From contig JAHCAM010000001.1 of the NCBI GenBank assembly GCA_019634895.1, forward strand, positions 124,001 to 188,000: DNA of 64,000 nt. The letters run 5' to 3'. The notes below the pieces were generated by a model. The model searched no databases. It saw only the letters and a program-made list of their open reading frames with translations, and was not told the DNA's origin. The position numbers were made by a program, and so were the translations under genes. The stretch comes from Steroidobacteraceae bacterium. GTDB taxonomy: Bacteria > Pseudomonadota > Gammaproteobacteria > Steroidobacterales > Steroidobacteraceae. This document shows, one piece after another, positions 9,954 to 18,917 of the stretch; the stretch's first letter is position 1; each line of letters opens with the position of its first letter.

Positions 9954-10626
9954 GGACAGAAAGACCGTTCTCGAAGCCAGAAGTTTGCGCAAGCAGGTTA
10001 CCAGCCCGGAGGGAATGCTGACCATCCTCGACGACGTCAGCCTGCAGGTCGCGGCCGGGGAGACCGTGGCCGTGGTCGGGGCTTCCGGGGCCGGCAAGTC
10101 CACGCTGCTGGCCCTGCTGGCGGGCCTCGACGAGCCGACCGCTGGGGCGGTGTGGCTCTCGGGCACCGAGCTCTCGGCGCTGGACGAGGACGGCCGCGCC
10201 GAGGCCCGCGCCAGGCACGTCGGCTTCGTGTTCCAGTCCTTCCACCTGGTGCCGTCCCTGACCGCGCTCGAGAACGTGATGCTGCCGCTCGAGCTCGCGG
10301 GCCGCTCCGACGCCCGCGCCGCCGCGCGCGAGGCGCTCGCTCAGGTGGGCCTCGCCGGGCGCCTCGGCCATTATCCGCGCCAGCTCTCCGGCGGCGAGCA
10401 GCAGCGGGTCGCGATCGCGCGCGCCTTCGTCACCCGGCCCGCCGTGCTGTTCGCCGACGAGCCGACCGGCAACCTCGACACCACCACCGGCGCGCGCGTG
10501 ATGCAGCTGCTGTTCGAGATGAACCGGGCGACCGGCACCACGCTCGTGCTCGTGACCCACGACCGCGCGATCGCCGAACGCTGCGACCGCGTCATCGAGA
10601 TGGACGCCGGCAGGCTCGTGCACTGA
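9952..10626 (+). CDS. ybbA: ABC transporter ATP-binding protein YbbA (LolD/MacB type)
   Basis: The 224-residue ATPase energises the YbbP permease encoded next. It has Walker A 'GASGAGKST', the Q-loop in 'VGFVFQSFHL', the ABC signature 'LSGGEQQRVAIARAF', Walker B 'AVLFADEPTGNLD' and the switch His in 'LVTHDRAIA'. This closely follows E. coli YbbA, and the divergent tesA neighbour is conserved. The ATG at 9952 is favoured over an upstream open frame (antisense to tesA) because it matches the family N-terminus. AGGA lies about nine bases upstream, within tesA. Stop and start of ybbP overlap by one base (TGATG). The exported substrate is not established for the family. Confidence 0.93.
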   Translation: MDRKTVLEARSLRKQVTSPEGMLTILDDVSLQVAAGETVAVVGASGAGKSTLLALLAGLDEPTAGAVWLSGTELSALDEDGRAEARARHVGFVFQSFHLVPSLTALENVMLPLELAGRSDARAAAREALAQVGLAGRLGHYPRQLSGGEQQRVAIARAFVTRPAVLFADEPTGNLDTTTGARVMQLLFEMNRATGTTLVLVTHDRAIAERCDRVIEMDAGRLVH

Positions 10627-13115
10627 TGCGGGCACTGCGCTTCGCATTGCTGGCGCTGCTGCGCGACTGGCGCTCCGGCGAGCTCGCCGTGCTGCTGGCG
10701 GCGCTGCTGGTCGCCGTGACCGCGCTGACCGGCGTCGGCTTCTTCACCGACCGCATCTCGCAGGCGGTCGCGCAGCGCGCCGCCGAGGTGCTGGCCGCGG
10801 ACCTGCGGCTGCGCTCGCTGCAGCCGGTCGGCACGGAGTACGAGGCGCTCGCCGCGGCGCGCGGCATCGCGACAGCGCGCACGATCTTCTTCCCGAGCGT
10901 GGTGTTCCATGGCGAGGACTCCGCGCTCGCGGCGGTCCGTGCCGTGGGGCCGGGCTACCCGTTGCGCGGCAAGCTCAGGATCTCGGATGCGGCATTCGCC
11001 GCCGCGCGCGAGACCGACGAGCTGCCCGGCCGCGGCGAAGTCTGGCTCGACCCGCGCCTGCTCGCGCGCCTGGGCGCCGCGGTCGGCGACCCGGTGAGCG
11101 TGGGCGCCGCGACCTTCACGGTCTCGCGCGTGCTCGACTACCGGCCGGACCAGGGCGCGAACTTCGTGGACCTCGCGCCCTCGCTGCTGCTGCCGCTCGC
11201 GGACCTCGACTCGACCGGGCTGCTGGGGCCCGGCAGCCGCGCGACCTATTCGGTGCTGTTCGCCGGCACGCCCTCGGCGATCGCGGACTTCAAGTCGGAA
11301 CTCGCCGAACGCAAGACCGCGAGCGAGCGGCTGGTGGACATCGCCGAGGAGAGCCCGCAGGTGGAGGCCTCGAGTGCGCGCGCCGGCCGCTTCCTGAACC
11401 TGTCCGCGATGATCACCGTGCTGCTGGCGGCGGTCGCCGTCGCCATGGCCGCGCGCCGCTACACCCAGCGCCACCTCGACAACGTCGCGTTGATGAAGTG
11501 CATGGGCGCGCCGCAGCGCCTCGTGCTGCAGGTCACGATCATCGAGCTCGCGCTGCTCGCGGTCATCGCGGCGGTCGTGGGCGCCGCGCTGGGGTTCCTG
11601 GCGCAGGAGATCCTGGCCTGGCTGCTGGGCGACCTGGTGCGCGCGGACCTGCCGCCGCCGACCGCGGCGCCCGCGATCATGGGCGCGGTCACCGCGCTCG
11701 CGATCCTGGTGGGCTTCGCGCTGCCGCCGATGCTGCAGCTCAAGCGCGTGCCGCCGGCGCGGGTGCTGCGGCGCAACCTCGAGCCGCCGAAGCTGCGCTA
11801 TACGGTCTCGTACGGACTCGCGGTCGCGGCGCTGCTGGCCGTGCTGTTCTGGCTGGTGCGGGACACGAAGCTGGTCGCCGTCGTCGCCGCCGGCATTGCC
11901 GCGACGCTGGCGATCCTCTACCTCGCCGGCTTCCTGCTGGTGAAGCTGACCGGCAGGCTGCGCGGCGCAGTGGGCGTTGCCTGGCGCTACGGGCTCGCGA
12001 ACCTGGCGCGCCGCGGGCGCGAGAGCGTGGTGCAGGTGGTCGCCTTCGGGCTCGGGCTGATGGTGCTGCTGCTGCTCGCGGTCGTCAGGAACGACCTGCT
12101 GGAGAACTGGCGCGCGAGCCTGCCGGCGGAGACGCCCAACTTCTTCATGATCAACATCCCGGCCGACGAGACCGGGGCGTTCGCGGCCTTCGTCGAGGAA
12201 CGCGGGCTGCCGAAGCCGGTGCTGTTCCCGATGATCCGCGCGCGCATGACGGCGCTGAACGGCACGCCGGTGGACGAGCTGAAGCTCGGCACCGACCGCG
12301 GCCGCGGCTTCGCCGAGCGCGAGCAGAACCTGTCCTGGGCGGCCGAACCGCAGGTGGACAACAGGATCGTCGCCGGCGCGTGGTGGACCGAGGCCGACTA
12401 CGGCAAGCCGCTGGTGTCGGTCGCCGTCGAGTACCAGGAGGAGATGGGCCTGAAGCTCGGCGACAGGCTCACCTTCGACGTCGCGGGCGAGACGCTCGAG
12501 GCGGAAGTCACGAACTTCCGGCAGGTGGAATGGGACAATTTCCGCCCGAACTTCTTCCTGGTGTTCCCGCCGAAAACGCTGGACGGCCTCGCCGGCACCT
12601 GGCTCACCAGCATGAAGCTCGACGAGAGCCAGCGGCGGCTGCTGGTGGACGTGGTGCGGCGCTTCCCGTCGGTGTCGCTGTTCGACATCGACGCGATCCT
12701 GGCGCAGGTGCGCGACGTCATGGACCGCGCCTCGCTCGCCGTGCAGTACGTGTTCCTGTTCACGCTCGCGGCCGGCATCACCGTGCTGCTCGCCGCCATC
12801 CAGGCGACCCGCGACGAGCGCCGCTATGAGAGCGCGATGCTCCGGACGCTGGGCGCGCGCCGGCGCGTGGTGCTCGCGGGCGTGGCCTCCGAGTTCACGG
12901 CGCTCGGCATGCTCTCGGGCGTGCTCGCGGCAGTCGGCGCGACGCTGGTCGGCTGGCTGCTCGCGACCCAGGTGTTCGAGCTGGAATACGCGATCGATCC
13001 CTGGGTATGGGTGATCGGGCTGGTCGCGGGGGCGGTCATCGTCGGCGGGGCGGGGACCTTCGCGGCGCGCAAGGTCGTGAACCACCCGCCGATCAGTACG
13101 TTGCGGGAAGCTTGA
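10626..13115 (+). CDS. ybbP: FtsX-like ABC transporter permease YbbP
   Basis: An 829-residue inner-membrane permease with the FtsX/MacB layout: an N-terminal membrane segment (about 17-40), a large periplasmic region, a bundle of three or four helices around 260-400 ('MITVLLAAVAVAMAARR', 'LALLAVIAAVVGAALGFLA'), further helices around 400-440, a second periplasmic domain, and C-terminal helices from about 700. The FtsX signature 'HLDNVALMKCMGAPQR' and its repeat 'RRYESAMLRTLGARRR' are clear. It pairs with YbbA, and the length agrees with E. coli YbbP (about 800). The chosen ATG overlaps the ybbA stop. The role is probably envelope or lipid-related extrusion, unproven. Confidence 0.92.
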   Translation: MRALRFALLALLRDWRSGELAVLLAALLVAVTALTGVGFFTDRISQAVAQRAAEVLAADLRLRSLQPVGTEYEALAAARGIATARTIFFPSVVFHGEDSALAAVRAVGPGYPLRGKLRISDAAFAAARETDELPGRGEVWLDPRLLARLGAAVGDPVSVGAATFTVSRVLDYRPDQGANFVDLAPSLLLPLADLDSTGLLGPGSRATYSVLFAGTPSAIADFKSELAERKTASERLVDIAEESPQVEASSARAGRFLNLSAMITVLLAAVAVAMAARRYTQRHLDNVALMKCMGAPQRLVLQVTIIELALLAVIAAVVGAALGFLAQEILAWLLGDLVRADLPPPTAAPAIMGAVTALAILVGFALPPMLQLKRVPPARVLRRNLEPPKLRYTVSYGLAVAALLAVLFWLVRDTKLVAVVAAGIAATLAILYLAGFLLVKLTGRLRGAVGVAWRYGLANLARRGRESVVQVVAFGLGLMVLLLLAVVRNDLLENWRASLPAETPNFFMINIPADETGAFAAFVEERGLPKPVLFPMIRARMTALNGTPVDELKLGTDRGRGFAEREQNLSWAAEPQVDNRIVAGAWWTEADYGKPLVSVAVEYQEEMGLKLGDRLTFDVAGETLEAEVTNFRQVEWDNFRPNFFLVFPPKTLDGLAGTWLTSMKLDESQRRLLVDVVRRFPSVSLFDIDAILAQVRDVMDRASLAVQYVFLFTLAAGITVLLAAIQATRDERRYESAMLRTLGARRRVVLAGVASEFTALGMLSGVLAAVGATLVGWLLATQVFELEYAIDPWVWVIGLVAGAVIVGGAGTFAARKVVNHPPISTLREA

Positions 13116-13116
13116 G

Positions 13117-13623
13117 CTATCTGCCCGCCACCTGCATCGCCGTCTCCGCGAACGGCTCGAGCTCCCCGCGCCGCGTGTAGCCGTCAATCCGGATCCGGTA
13201 GCGCCCCGCTGGCAGCAGCGAGGTGTTGAACGACAGCTTCAGGTCGTTGTTCGAGTCGCGAGCCATGCGCTCCGCGTGCAGCACCAGCGTACCGTCGTCG
13301 CGGGTGATGCTGATGCGGAAGCGCTCGTAGCTCGAGGTCACCGCTGCGATCGAGAGGTCCACGCGCTGCGGCAGGTCGCCGCCGCCGACGCTGAACACGC
13401 GCGTCTGGCGCGGGTCGATGCGGATGCTGCGACTCGAGGAAGGGGCCTGCAGGAATCCGGCCGCGGCCTGCTTTTGCAGCAGCTCATGGCGGTCCTCGGC
13501 GATGCCCCAGCGCCAGGCGACCCAGATCAGCGCCACGACGAGTACCAGGACCAGCCCGGCGATGCCCGCCAGGGCCCTGGGCTGCTGGAGCTTTTCGAGC
13601 CAGGCAGGAACTTCATGCTGCAT
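13117..13623 (-). CDS. Single-pass membrane protein with periplasmic beta domain, unknown function
   Basis: A 168-residue protein not recognised as a named family. Residues 1-17 are cytosolic, followed by one hydrophobic helix (about 18-42, 'ALAGIAGLVLVLVVALIW'). Beyond a linker, the C-terminal ~110 residues look like a small beta-sandwich ('VFSVGGGDLPQRVDLSIAA', 'YRIRIDGYTRRG'), perhaps a pre-peptidase-like or cohesion domain. The ATG at 13623 is chosen over an extended frame because GGAG lies nine bases before it and the upstream part is antisense to the next gene. It ends one base past the ybbP stop (convergent) and is divergent from the DUF4139 gene 61 bases away. Confidence 0.7.
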   Translation of the reverse strand: MQHEVPAWLEKLQQPRALAGIAGLVLVLVVALIWVAWRWGIAEDRHELLQKQAAAGFLQAPSSSRSIRIDPRQTRVFSVGGGDLPQRVDLSIAAVTSSYERFRISITRDDGTLVLHAERMARDSNNDLKLSFNTSLLPAGRYRIRIDGYTRRGELEPFAETAMQVAGR

Positions 13624-13684
13624 TGACCCGTCTCCGGGGTGGCTTGCGTTTATTCTATGCATTCCACGCCCAAGGAGGGCCGTC

Positions 13685-15208
13685 ATGGGTTCACAGTTCT
13701 CGCGTTCCGGCCTGCTCGCGGCCGGCGTCCTGCTCGCACTGAATGCCGCCGCGGCCGAACCGCAGGTCTCGCTCACGGTGTACAGCTCGGCGCAGCCCGG
13801 CGGCATTCCCGCCGAATGGTACCGGCCGCTGCCGGGCATGGGCACGCCGCAGGCGAGCCAGCTCCCGGGCTTCGCGCTGGTGCGGCTCGACCGCGACCTC
13901 GAGTTCACGCGCGGGCGCGGCATGATCCGGCTCACCGACGTCGCGGCGCTGATCGATCCGACGACCGTGCAGTTCCTCTCGCTCAACGACGCCGCCGGCA
14001 CCAAAGTGCTGGAGCAGAACTTCCAGTTCGACCTGGTGAGCCAGGACAAGCTGCTGTCGCGCTACGTCGACCGGCCGGTCGCGGTCGAGCAGCGCCAGGG
14101 CGACGGCATGAAGGTGATCGACGGCACGCTGCTCTCGTCCAATGACGGGCTCGTGCTCAGGGGCGCGGACGGACAGATCCACGCGCTGCGCGAATGGAGC
14201 GGCATGCGCTTCGGGGAACTGCCGGGCGGGCTGATCACGCGCCCGACGCTCGAGTGGGACGTGCTCTCCGCGAAGGGCGGCACCCAGCGCGCGCGCATCT
14301 CCTACCAGACCGGCGGCATCACCTGGTGGGCGGACTACAACCTGATCTTCACCGAGGGCGCGGATGCGAACTCGGGATTCGTGGACGTCGGCGCCTGGGT
14401 CAGCCTGCTGAACCAGTCGGGCGCGACCTACGGCGATGCGAAGCTCAAGCTGATCGCGGGCGACGTGAACCGAGTGCAGCCGAAGGCATATCCCCAGGCC
14501 GCGATCGCATCACGAATGATGACGATGGAAGCGGCTGACGCCGGCTTCGAGGAGAAGGCGTTCTTCGAGTACCACCTCTACACGCTCGGCCGCCCGGCGA
14601 CGATCCCGAACAACTCCACCAAGCAGATCGAGCTGTTCGAGAAGACGGCGCGCGTGCCGGCGAAGAAGCAGCTGGTCTATTACGGCGCGGAGTTCTACGG
14701 CAACTGGGGCTCGCCGATGATTGAACGGGAGTTCGGCCCGACTTCCAGCAAGGAAGTGCACGTCTGGCTGACGTTCCGCAACGACAAGGCCTCGGGCATG
14801 GGCATGCCGCTGCCGGCCGGACGCATCCGCGTCTCGCAGCAGGACAAGGCCGACGGCAGCCTCGAGTTCATCGGCGAGGACAGGATCGGCCACACGCCGA
14901 AGGACGAGGACGTGCGGGTGAAGCTCGGCACGGCCTTCGACGTGGTCGGCGAGCGGCGGCAGACGGACTTCTCCGTGAACTCGAAGGGCCGCGAGATGGA
15001 GGAGGCCATCGAGATCAAGGTGCGCAACCACAAGGAGCAGGCGGTCGAGGTGATCGTGCGCGAGAGCCTCCACCGCTGGAGCAAGTGGACGCTGCTTTCG
15101 CAGTCGCATCCCTCGAAGAAGTGGGACGCGCGCACCATCGAGTTCCCGGTGAAGATCCCCGCGGGCGGGGAGGCCGTCGTCACCTACCGCGTGCGCTACA
15201 CCTGGTAG
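13685..15208 (+). CDS. DUF4139 domain-containing exported protein
   Basis: A 507-residue exported protein with a signal peptide (about residues 1-22, ending 'ALNAAAAE'). The body resembles DUF4139-type proteins: an N-terminal beta region, 'ARISYQTGGITWWADYNLIF' in the middle, and C-terminal blocks 'VRVKLGTAFDVVGERRQ' and 'IEIKVRNHKEQAVEVIVRE', ending 'GGEAVVTYRVRYTW'. The biochemical role of this family is unknown; an envelope location is inferred from the signal peptide. A strong AAGGAGG lies before the ATG. The last 13 bases overlap the end of the convergent MOSC gene. Confidence 0.85.
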   Translation: MGSQFSRSGLLAAGVLLALNAAAAEPQVSLTVYSSAQPGGIPAEWYRPLPGMGTPQASQLPGFALVRLDRDLEFTRGRGMIRLTDVAALIDPTTVQFLSLNDAAGTKVLEQNFQFDLVSQDKLLSRYVDRPVAVEQRQGDGMKVIDGTLLSSNDGLVLRGADGQIHALREWSGMRFGELPGGLITRPTLEWDVLSAKGGTQRARISYQTGGITWWADYNLIFTEGADANSGFVDVGAWVSLLNQSGATYGDAKLKLIAGDVNRVQPKAYPQAAIASRMMTMEAADAGFEEKAFFEYHLYTLGRPATIPNNSTKQIELFEKTARVPAKKQLVYYGAEFYGNWGSPMIEREFGPTSSKEVHVWLTFRNDKASGMGMPLPAGRIRVSQQDKADGSLEFIGEDRIGHTPKDEDVRVKLGTAFDVVGERRQTDFSVNSKGREMEEAIEIKVRNHKEQAVEVIVRESLHRWSKWTLLSQSHPSKKWDARTIEFPVKIPAGGEAVVTYRVRYTW

Positions 15209-16023
15209 GGATCGATCGCGAGCTCGGCGCCGACGGCGAGCGTCTCGCCGATGCCGCCCTCGACCACGCAGTTCTGGCCGAAGGTGACGCCCTTGAGCTG
15301 GCGGTCCCAGCGGTAGCTCCTGAGCGTCTTCAGCGGCTGCTGGCCGGCATCGCGCATGCCGGTCTTCTGGTCGGTGGTCGTGATCACGCAGCGCGTGCAG
15401 TGCTTGACGCCGCGGATCGCCACGCGCCCGAAGCGGTAGACGGTCATGGCGTCCTCGGCGTGCGCGGGCACCCCCTCGATCACGATGCTCGGGCGGAAGC
15501 GGTTCATCGGCAGCGGCGACGGCAGTTTCCGGTTCAGCTCCTCGAGCGAGGCGCGCGAGATGAGCAGCAGCGGGTAGCCGTCGGTGAAGGTGACCGGATG
15601 CGGATCCGGGCCGGCGTACTCCGGGTTGGCGAGGCGCGGCACGGATTCGTCGATGCGGACGAGGCGCAGCGGCTCGCCCAGCAGCGCCAGCAGCCAGTCC
15701 GAGGCTTCCTGCCCGGCATCCACGCCCACGCAGCTGTCCTTCCAGACCTGCACCTTGCGCCGCGGGCCGTCGTGATGCAGGTCGATCGCGAGCTGCGGCT
15801 GGCCGTCGGTGACGAGGCGCAGCTGGCCGCCGAAGATCGAGGTCGTGATCGCGGTCAGGTGCGGGTGCGTGCGCTGGGTGATGAAGCGGTCCTTCGAGTC
15901 CACGATCATCCAGCGCCGGTCCCACTCCAGGCCGGTCGCCGTGACTTTCGCATCGCGGACGTCGATGCCGCGGCAGGACTTCACCGGGTAGACGTGCAGG
16001 CTCGCGATGCGCGGCGTCAGCAT
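15196..16023 (-). CDS. MOSC domain-containing protein (YcbX-like)
   Basis: A 275-residue protein with an N-terminal MOSC_N beta-barrel domain (residues 1-115, 'SLHVYPVKSCRGIDVRDA', 'WMIVDSKDRFITQRTHP') and a C-terminal MOSC domain (about 130-270). The invariant cysteine that binds molybdenum cofactor sits in 'GVKHCTRCVITTTDQKTG'. Related proteins (mARC, YcbX) reduce N-hydroxylated compounds together with an electron donor. This one has no fused ferredoxin domain. It starts four bases after the lipase-CHAT gene stop, so the two are probably cotranscribed; whether that has functional meaning is open. Its 3' end overlaps the DUF4139 gene by 13 bases. Confidence 0.9.
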   Translation of the reverse strand: MLTPRIASLHVYPVKSCRGIDVRDAKVTATGLEWDRRWMIVDSKDRFITQRTHPHLTAITTSIFGGQLRLVTDGQPQLAIDLHHDGPRRKVQVWKDSCVGVDAGQEASDWLLALLGEPLRLVRIDESVPRLANPEYAGPDPHPVTFTDGYPLLLISRASLEELNRKLPSPLPMNRFRPSIVIEGVPAHAEDAMTVYRFGRVAIRGVKHCTRCVITTTDQKTGMRDAGQQPLKTLRSYRWDRQLKGVTFGQNCVVEGGIGETLAVGAELAIDPYQV

Positions 16024-16027
16024 GGGC

Positions 16028-18820
16028 TCAGCGGCCGGTTTTCAGCGTGAAGTCGAAGCTGCCGTAGTGCAGGTAGTTGGCCCAGTCGGCCGCCGGCAGG
16101 TCGCGCACCGCCTTGCGCGAGGCGTTCAGCGCGGTGCCGATGGACTGGCCCTGCGCGAGTCCGCGGTACAGCGTGGTCGCGAATGCGGATGCCGCGCTGT
16201 CGGACACCGGCCACCAGGTGCCGATGAAATTGGCGACGCCGCCGCGCAGGAAGGCCTCCGCGAAGCCGACGCTGCGGTCGAGCTGGCGCAGCGGCTTGAC
16301 CGCGGTGCGCAGGCGGCCGGATTCGCAGGCATTGAAGAACACGAGCGCGGGGACGGAATCGAGCGCGGCGAGGTCGGCGCCGGAGAGCACGCGCCCGCCC
16401 GCGCAGAGGATGCCGCTCGAGGCCGGGGCATCCGGGTCGAAATAGGCGTGGCCCGCGAAGTGGATCGCGTCGTAGTCGCCGGAGCGGAACTCCGCCAGCA
16501 GGCGCGCGCGGGTGGCGTCGCTGCCGCGGATCGCGGTGATGCCGGCGCCCTCGATCTGTGCCAGCAGCCTGGCGACGCGCTCGCCTTCCTCCACCGCGCC
16601 CGGCAGGTCGCCGGTCGGGTTGACCACCAGCAGCACGTTGAGCTCCCGCTCGCGCCGGCGCTGCTCGCGCCACTTGGCGACCGACATGCCCTCGGCGGCG
16701 TAGCGGCGGCTGAGGCCGTTCTGCGCGGCCGGCAGCCAGCCCTTCAGGTTCAGCGTCTCCCAGGGCCAGTGCGCGCTCGCGCTGTCGTGCACGACGACGA
16801 GCGGGGCGTCGCTGACCGAAGGCAGCGCTTCGGCGATTTCCTCCGGAAGCAGCAGTTCCGCGAGCCGTTCACCGAAGACGTCGAGTTCCGCCATGGACAT
16901 GCCGGGCATCAGGCGGGCGTGCTCGCGCTCGAGCGCCTTGAAGTCGAGCTTGCGCGTGCCGACCAGCGCGGTGGCCTTGGGGGCCGGGCCGAGCAGCGCG
17001 ACCCGCAGCTGGGCCGCCGACTCCTGCACGAACAGCCAGGCGAGCGGGGTCGCGGTGGCCTTCGGTACGCGCGGCGCCTTGCGCGCCGCCTTGCGCTCCG
17101 GCATCAGGCGCATCCAGCGCGCCGCCGGATGCACGCGCAGCAGGTCCTCCGCGACGCGGCGCGCCTCCGCCAGGCGCTTGCCGCTTCGTGACAGGATCGC
17201 GATACGGCGGATGCGCAACTGCGGCGCCAGGTCGTTGAGCGCCGTCAGCACGCCCTCGAGCTGGGCGCGCGCCGCGTCCTCCGCGCTCGCGCCCGAGGCC
17301 GTGCCCCACAGCACCATCGCGAAATCGCTGACGCCGGAGAGCGCGAGGGTGCGCGTGACGTTGGCGGCGGCGAGGCGCTGCACGTCCGGGCCGTAGCCGC
17401 CGAAATCGCCGAGGCCCGCGAATACGACCAGGCGCGCGGCGAGCTCGCGCCGGCCGACCGGCAGCACGAACACCTCGCCCGCGGCTGCGCTGATCGCGCG
17501 CCTTCTCGCCAGATCGCTGATGGCCCCATCGAGAATGCGGTCGATGGCCTGGGCCGCGCCCGCGGGTTCCACGTTGGCGAACGCGCCGAGCACCAGCGCG
17601 GCCGCGTCGCTCTGCGTCACGCTGCCCTCGACGAAGGCGAGTTCCACGGGCCGCACCGGCGCGCCGCGCTCGGCGCCGGGCGCGGCCGCGGGCGCCGGGT
17701 GCGCCACGCCCACGAACTCGTGCAGGAACTCGCGCTGCTCGCGCTCCGAGAGGTCGTTCCAGTCGATCTTGGCGGCCGGCGGCGCGCGCGTGTCCTCCTG
17801 CCACAGGGTCGGAATCGGCCGGCGCCGCGGCAGCACGTGCGGCAGGGCATTCGTGGTCTCGCCGCGCGCGAGGTCGATGACCGCGCGGCCGACGTCGGCA
17901 TGGCCCGGCAGCGAGCCGTGGCTTTCCTCCACGTACCACGCGGGCAGGCCCGGCCAGTGCGCGAGTGCGAGCGGCACGGTGCCGTCGCCCGCGGGGCCGC
18001 GGCCGAACTCGAGCCGGCCCTTGCGGCGGCGCAGGTTGACGACCGTGTCCTGGCCGTAGCCGGCGATCAGCGCGAAGCGCTCGTCGGGGGCGGGGAGTTC
18101 TGCGGTATCGGCGCTCGCTGCCTTCAGGAGCGTGGCTGCCGGCTTCGGGCCCTCGGGCCATTGCGCGGCGTCGAACGGGTCGAAATCCGTGCAGGCCTCG
18201 GCGGGAGGCAGCAGGCCGCAGAGGCCGGGGAAGGTCGAGAGGACGTTGCGCGCGATCTCCTCGGCGTCGTGCCTGAGGTCGAGCAGCGCGAGGCGGCGCA
18301 CCAGCGGGTATGTGCCGCGCAGCGCCTGCACCGCGACGTAGGCGCCGCGGTTCGGCGTGCCGAGCTGGATGACGCGGACGATGCGGCTGGCGCCCTTGTG
18401 CGCGAGCGCCGCGCGCGCGACGAGGCCGCCCATGCTGTGGCAGACGAGGATGACGTCCTTGCGCCGCTCGCGTTCGAGGCGGCTGGCGAGCGCGCGGCCG
18501 TTCCAGTCGAGGCCGCGGCGCCAGTCGAAGGGGTGGTAGGCGGCGTCGAAGCCGGCGATGCGCAGCGTGAGCCGCAGGCGTTCATAGGCGAACTTGAGGG
18601 CGTCGAGTGCGAAGTAGCGGCTGCCGCGCGGCAGCGCGAGCTTGGCGAGCTGGCCCTGGGCGATCTCGAAGGGGTCGAACCAGGTGGCGTCGGGGCTGCC
18701 GTCCTTGCGCAGGCGGCCGATGGAGGAGCCCATGATCCCGGGCAGGACCAGCACGCGCGGTCCGCCGCGCATGCCCGCCGCCTTCCTGGCCAGCCGCGCC
18801 AGCTCCTGGTCCGCTTCCAT
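16028..18820 (-). CDS. LCAT-like lipase / macro-like / CHAT-protease fusion protein
   Basis: A 930-residue three-part protein. Residues 20-320 form an LCAT-like alpha/beta hydrolase with oxyanion block 'LPGIMGSSIG', Ser129 in 'CHSMGG', 'LGTPNRGAY', Asp279 in 'GDGTVPLA' and His301 in 'EESHGSLPGH', a full triad. Residues about 390-570 ('VTQSDAAALVLGAFANVEPA', 'AARLVVFAGLGDFGGYGPD') resemble the N-terminal macro-like domain of M17 aminopeptidases. Residues about 670-930 are a CHAT caspase-like protease with His787/His791 in 'IHFAGHAYFD' and Cys832 in 'FFNACESG', plus 'FIGTWWPVSDSAASAFA'. No signal peptide or membrane segment is seen. CHAT proteases often act in bacterial immunity or controlled cell death by cleaving a partner; here the putative lipase is on the same chain. 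The ATG at 18820 has few alternatives. The MOSC gene follows in the same direction. Confidence 0.85.
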   Translation of the reverse strand: MEADQELARLARKAAGMRGGPRVLVLPGIMGSSIGRLRKDGSPDATWFDPFEIAQGQLAKLALPRGSRYFALDALKFAYERLRLTLRIAGFDAAYHPFDWRRGLDWNGRALASRLERERRKDVILVCHSMGGLVARAALAHKGASRIVRVIQLGTPNRGAYVAVQALRGTYPLVRRLALLDLRHDAEEIARNVLSTFPGLCGLLPPAEACTDFDPFDAAQWPEGPKPAATLLKAASADTAELPAPDERFALIAGYGQDTVVNLRRRKGRLEFGRGPAGDGTVPLALAHWPGLPAWYVEESHGSLPGHADVGRAVIDLARGETTNALPHVLPRRRPIPTLWQEDTRAPPAAKIDWNDLSEREQREFLHEFVGVAHPAPAAAPGAERGAPVRPVELAFVEGSVTQSDAAALVLGAFANVEPAGAAQAIDRILDGAISDLARRRAISAAAGEVFVLPVGRRELAARLVVFAGLGDFGGYGPDVQRLAAANVTRTLALSGVSDFAMVLWGTASGASAEDAARAQLEGVLTALNDLAPQLRIRRIAILSRSGKRLAEARRVAEDLLRVHPAARWMRLMPERKAARKAPRVPKATATPLAWLFVQESAAQLRVALLGPAPKATALVGTRKLDFKALEREHARLMPGMSMAELDVFGERLAELLLPEEIAEALPSVSDAPLVVVHDSASAHWPWETLNLKGWLPAAQNGLSRRYAAEGMSVAKWREQRRRERELNVLLVVNPTGDLPGAVEEGERVARLLAQIEGAGITAIRGSDATRARLLAEFRSGDYDAIHFAGHAYFDPDAPASSGILCAGGRVLSGADLAALDSVPALVFFNACESGRLRTAVKPLRQLDRSVGFAEAFLRGGVANFIGTWWPVSDSAASAFATTLYRGLAQGQSIGTALNASRKAVRDLPAADWANYLHYGSFDFTLKTGR

Positions 18821-18833
18821 ATGGCGATTCTAA

Positions 18834-18906
18834 ATGGTGCCGGGTCGTAGATTCGTAGGTTTGCGCACACATCCTGCAAACCTACGAATCTACGACCCGG
18901 CACCAT
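18834..18906. repeat. Family-B inverted-repeat element (copy B1)
   Basis: Perfect 31-base arms at 18834-18864 and 18876-18906 (core GTGCCGGGTCGTAGATTCG and complement) are separated by 11 bases. It fills most of the 97-base gap between the divergent lipase-CHAT and ligase starts. Copies B2 and B3 are near 26.6 and 41.8 kb. Confidence 0.9.
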
Positions 18907-18917
18907 AGAATGCGCGC

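Noticed and set aside
10371..13187. 938-residue minus-strand open frame antisense to ybbP
   Set aside because: No recognisable motif; the plus strand encodes a clear FtsX-like permease.
13117..14049. Extended start of the one-pass membrane protein to 14049
   Set aside because: The extension is antisense to the DUF4139 gene; the ATG at 13623 has a ribosome site and leads to the membrane helix.
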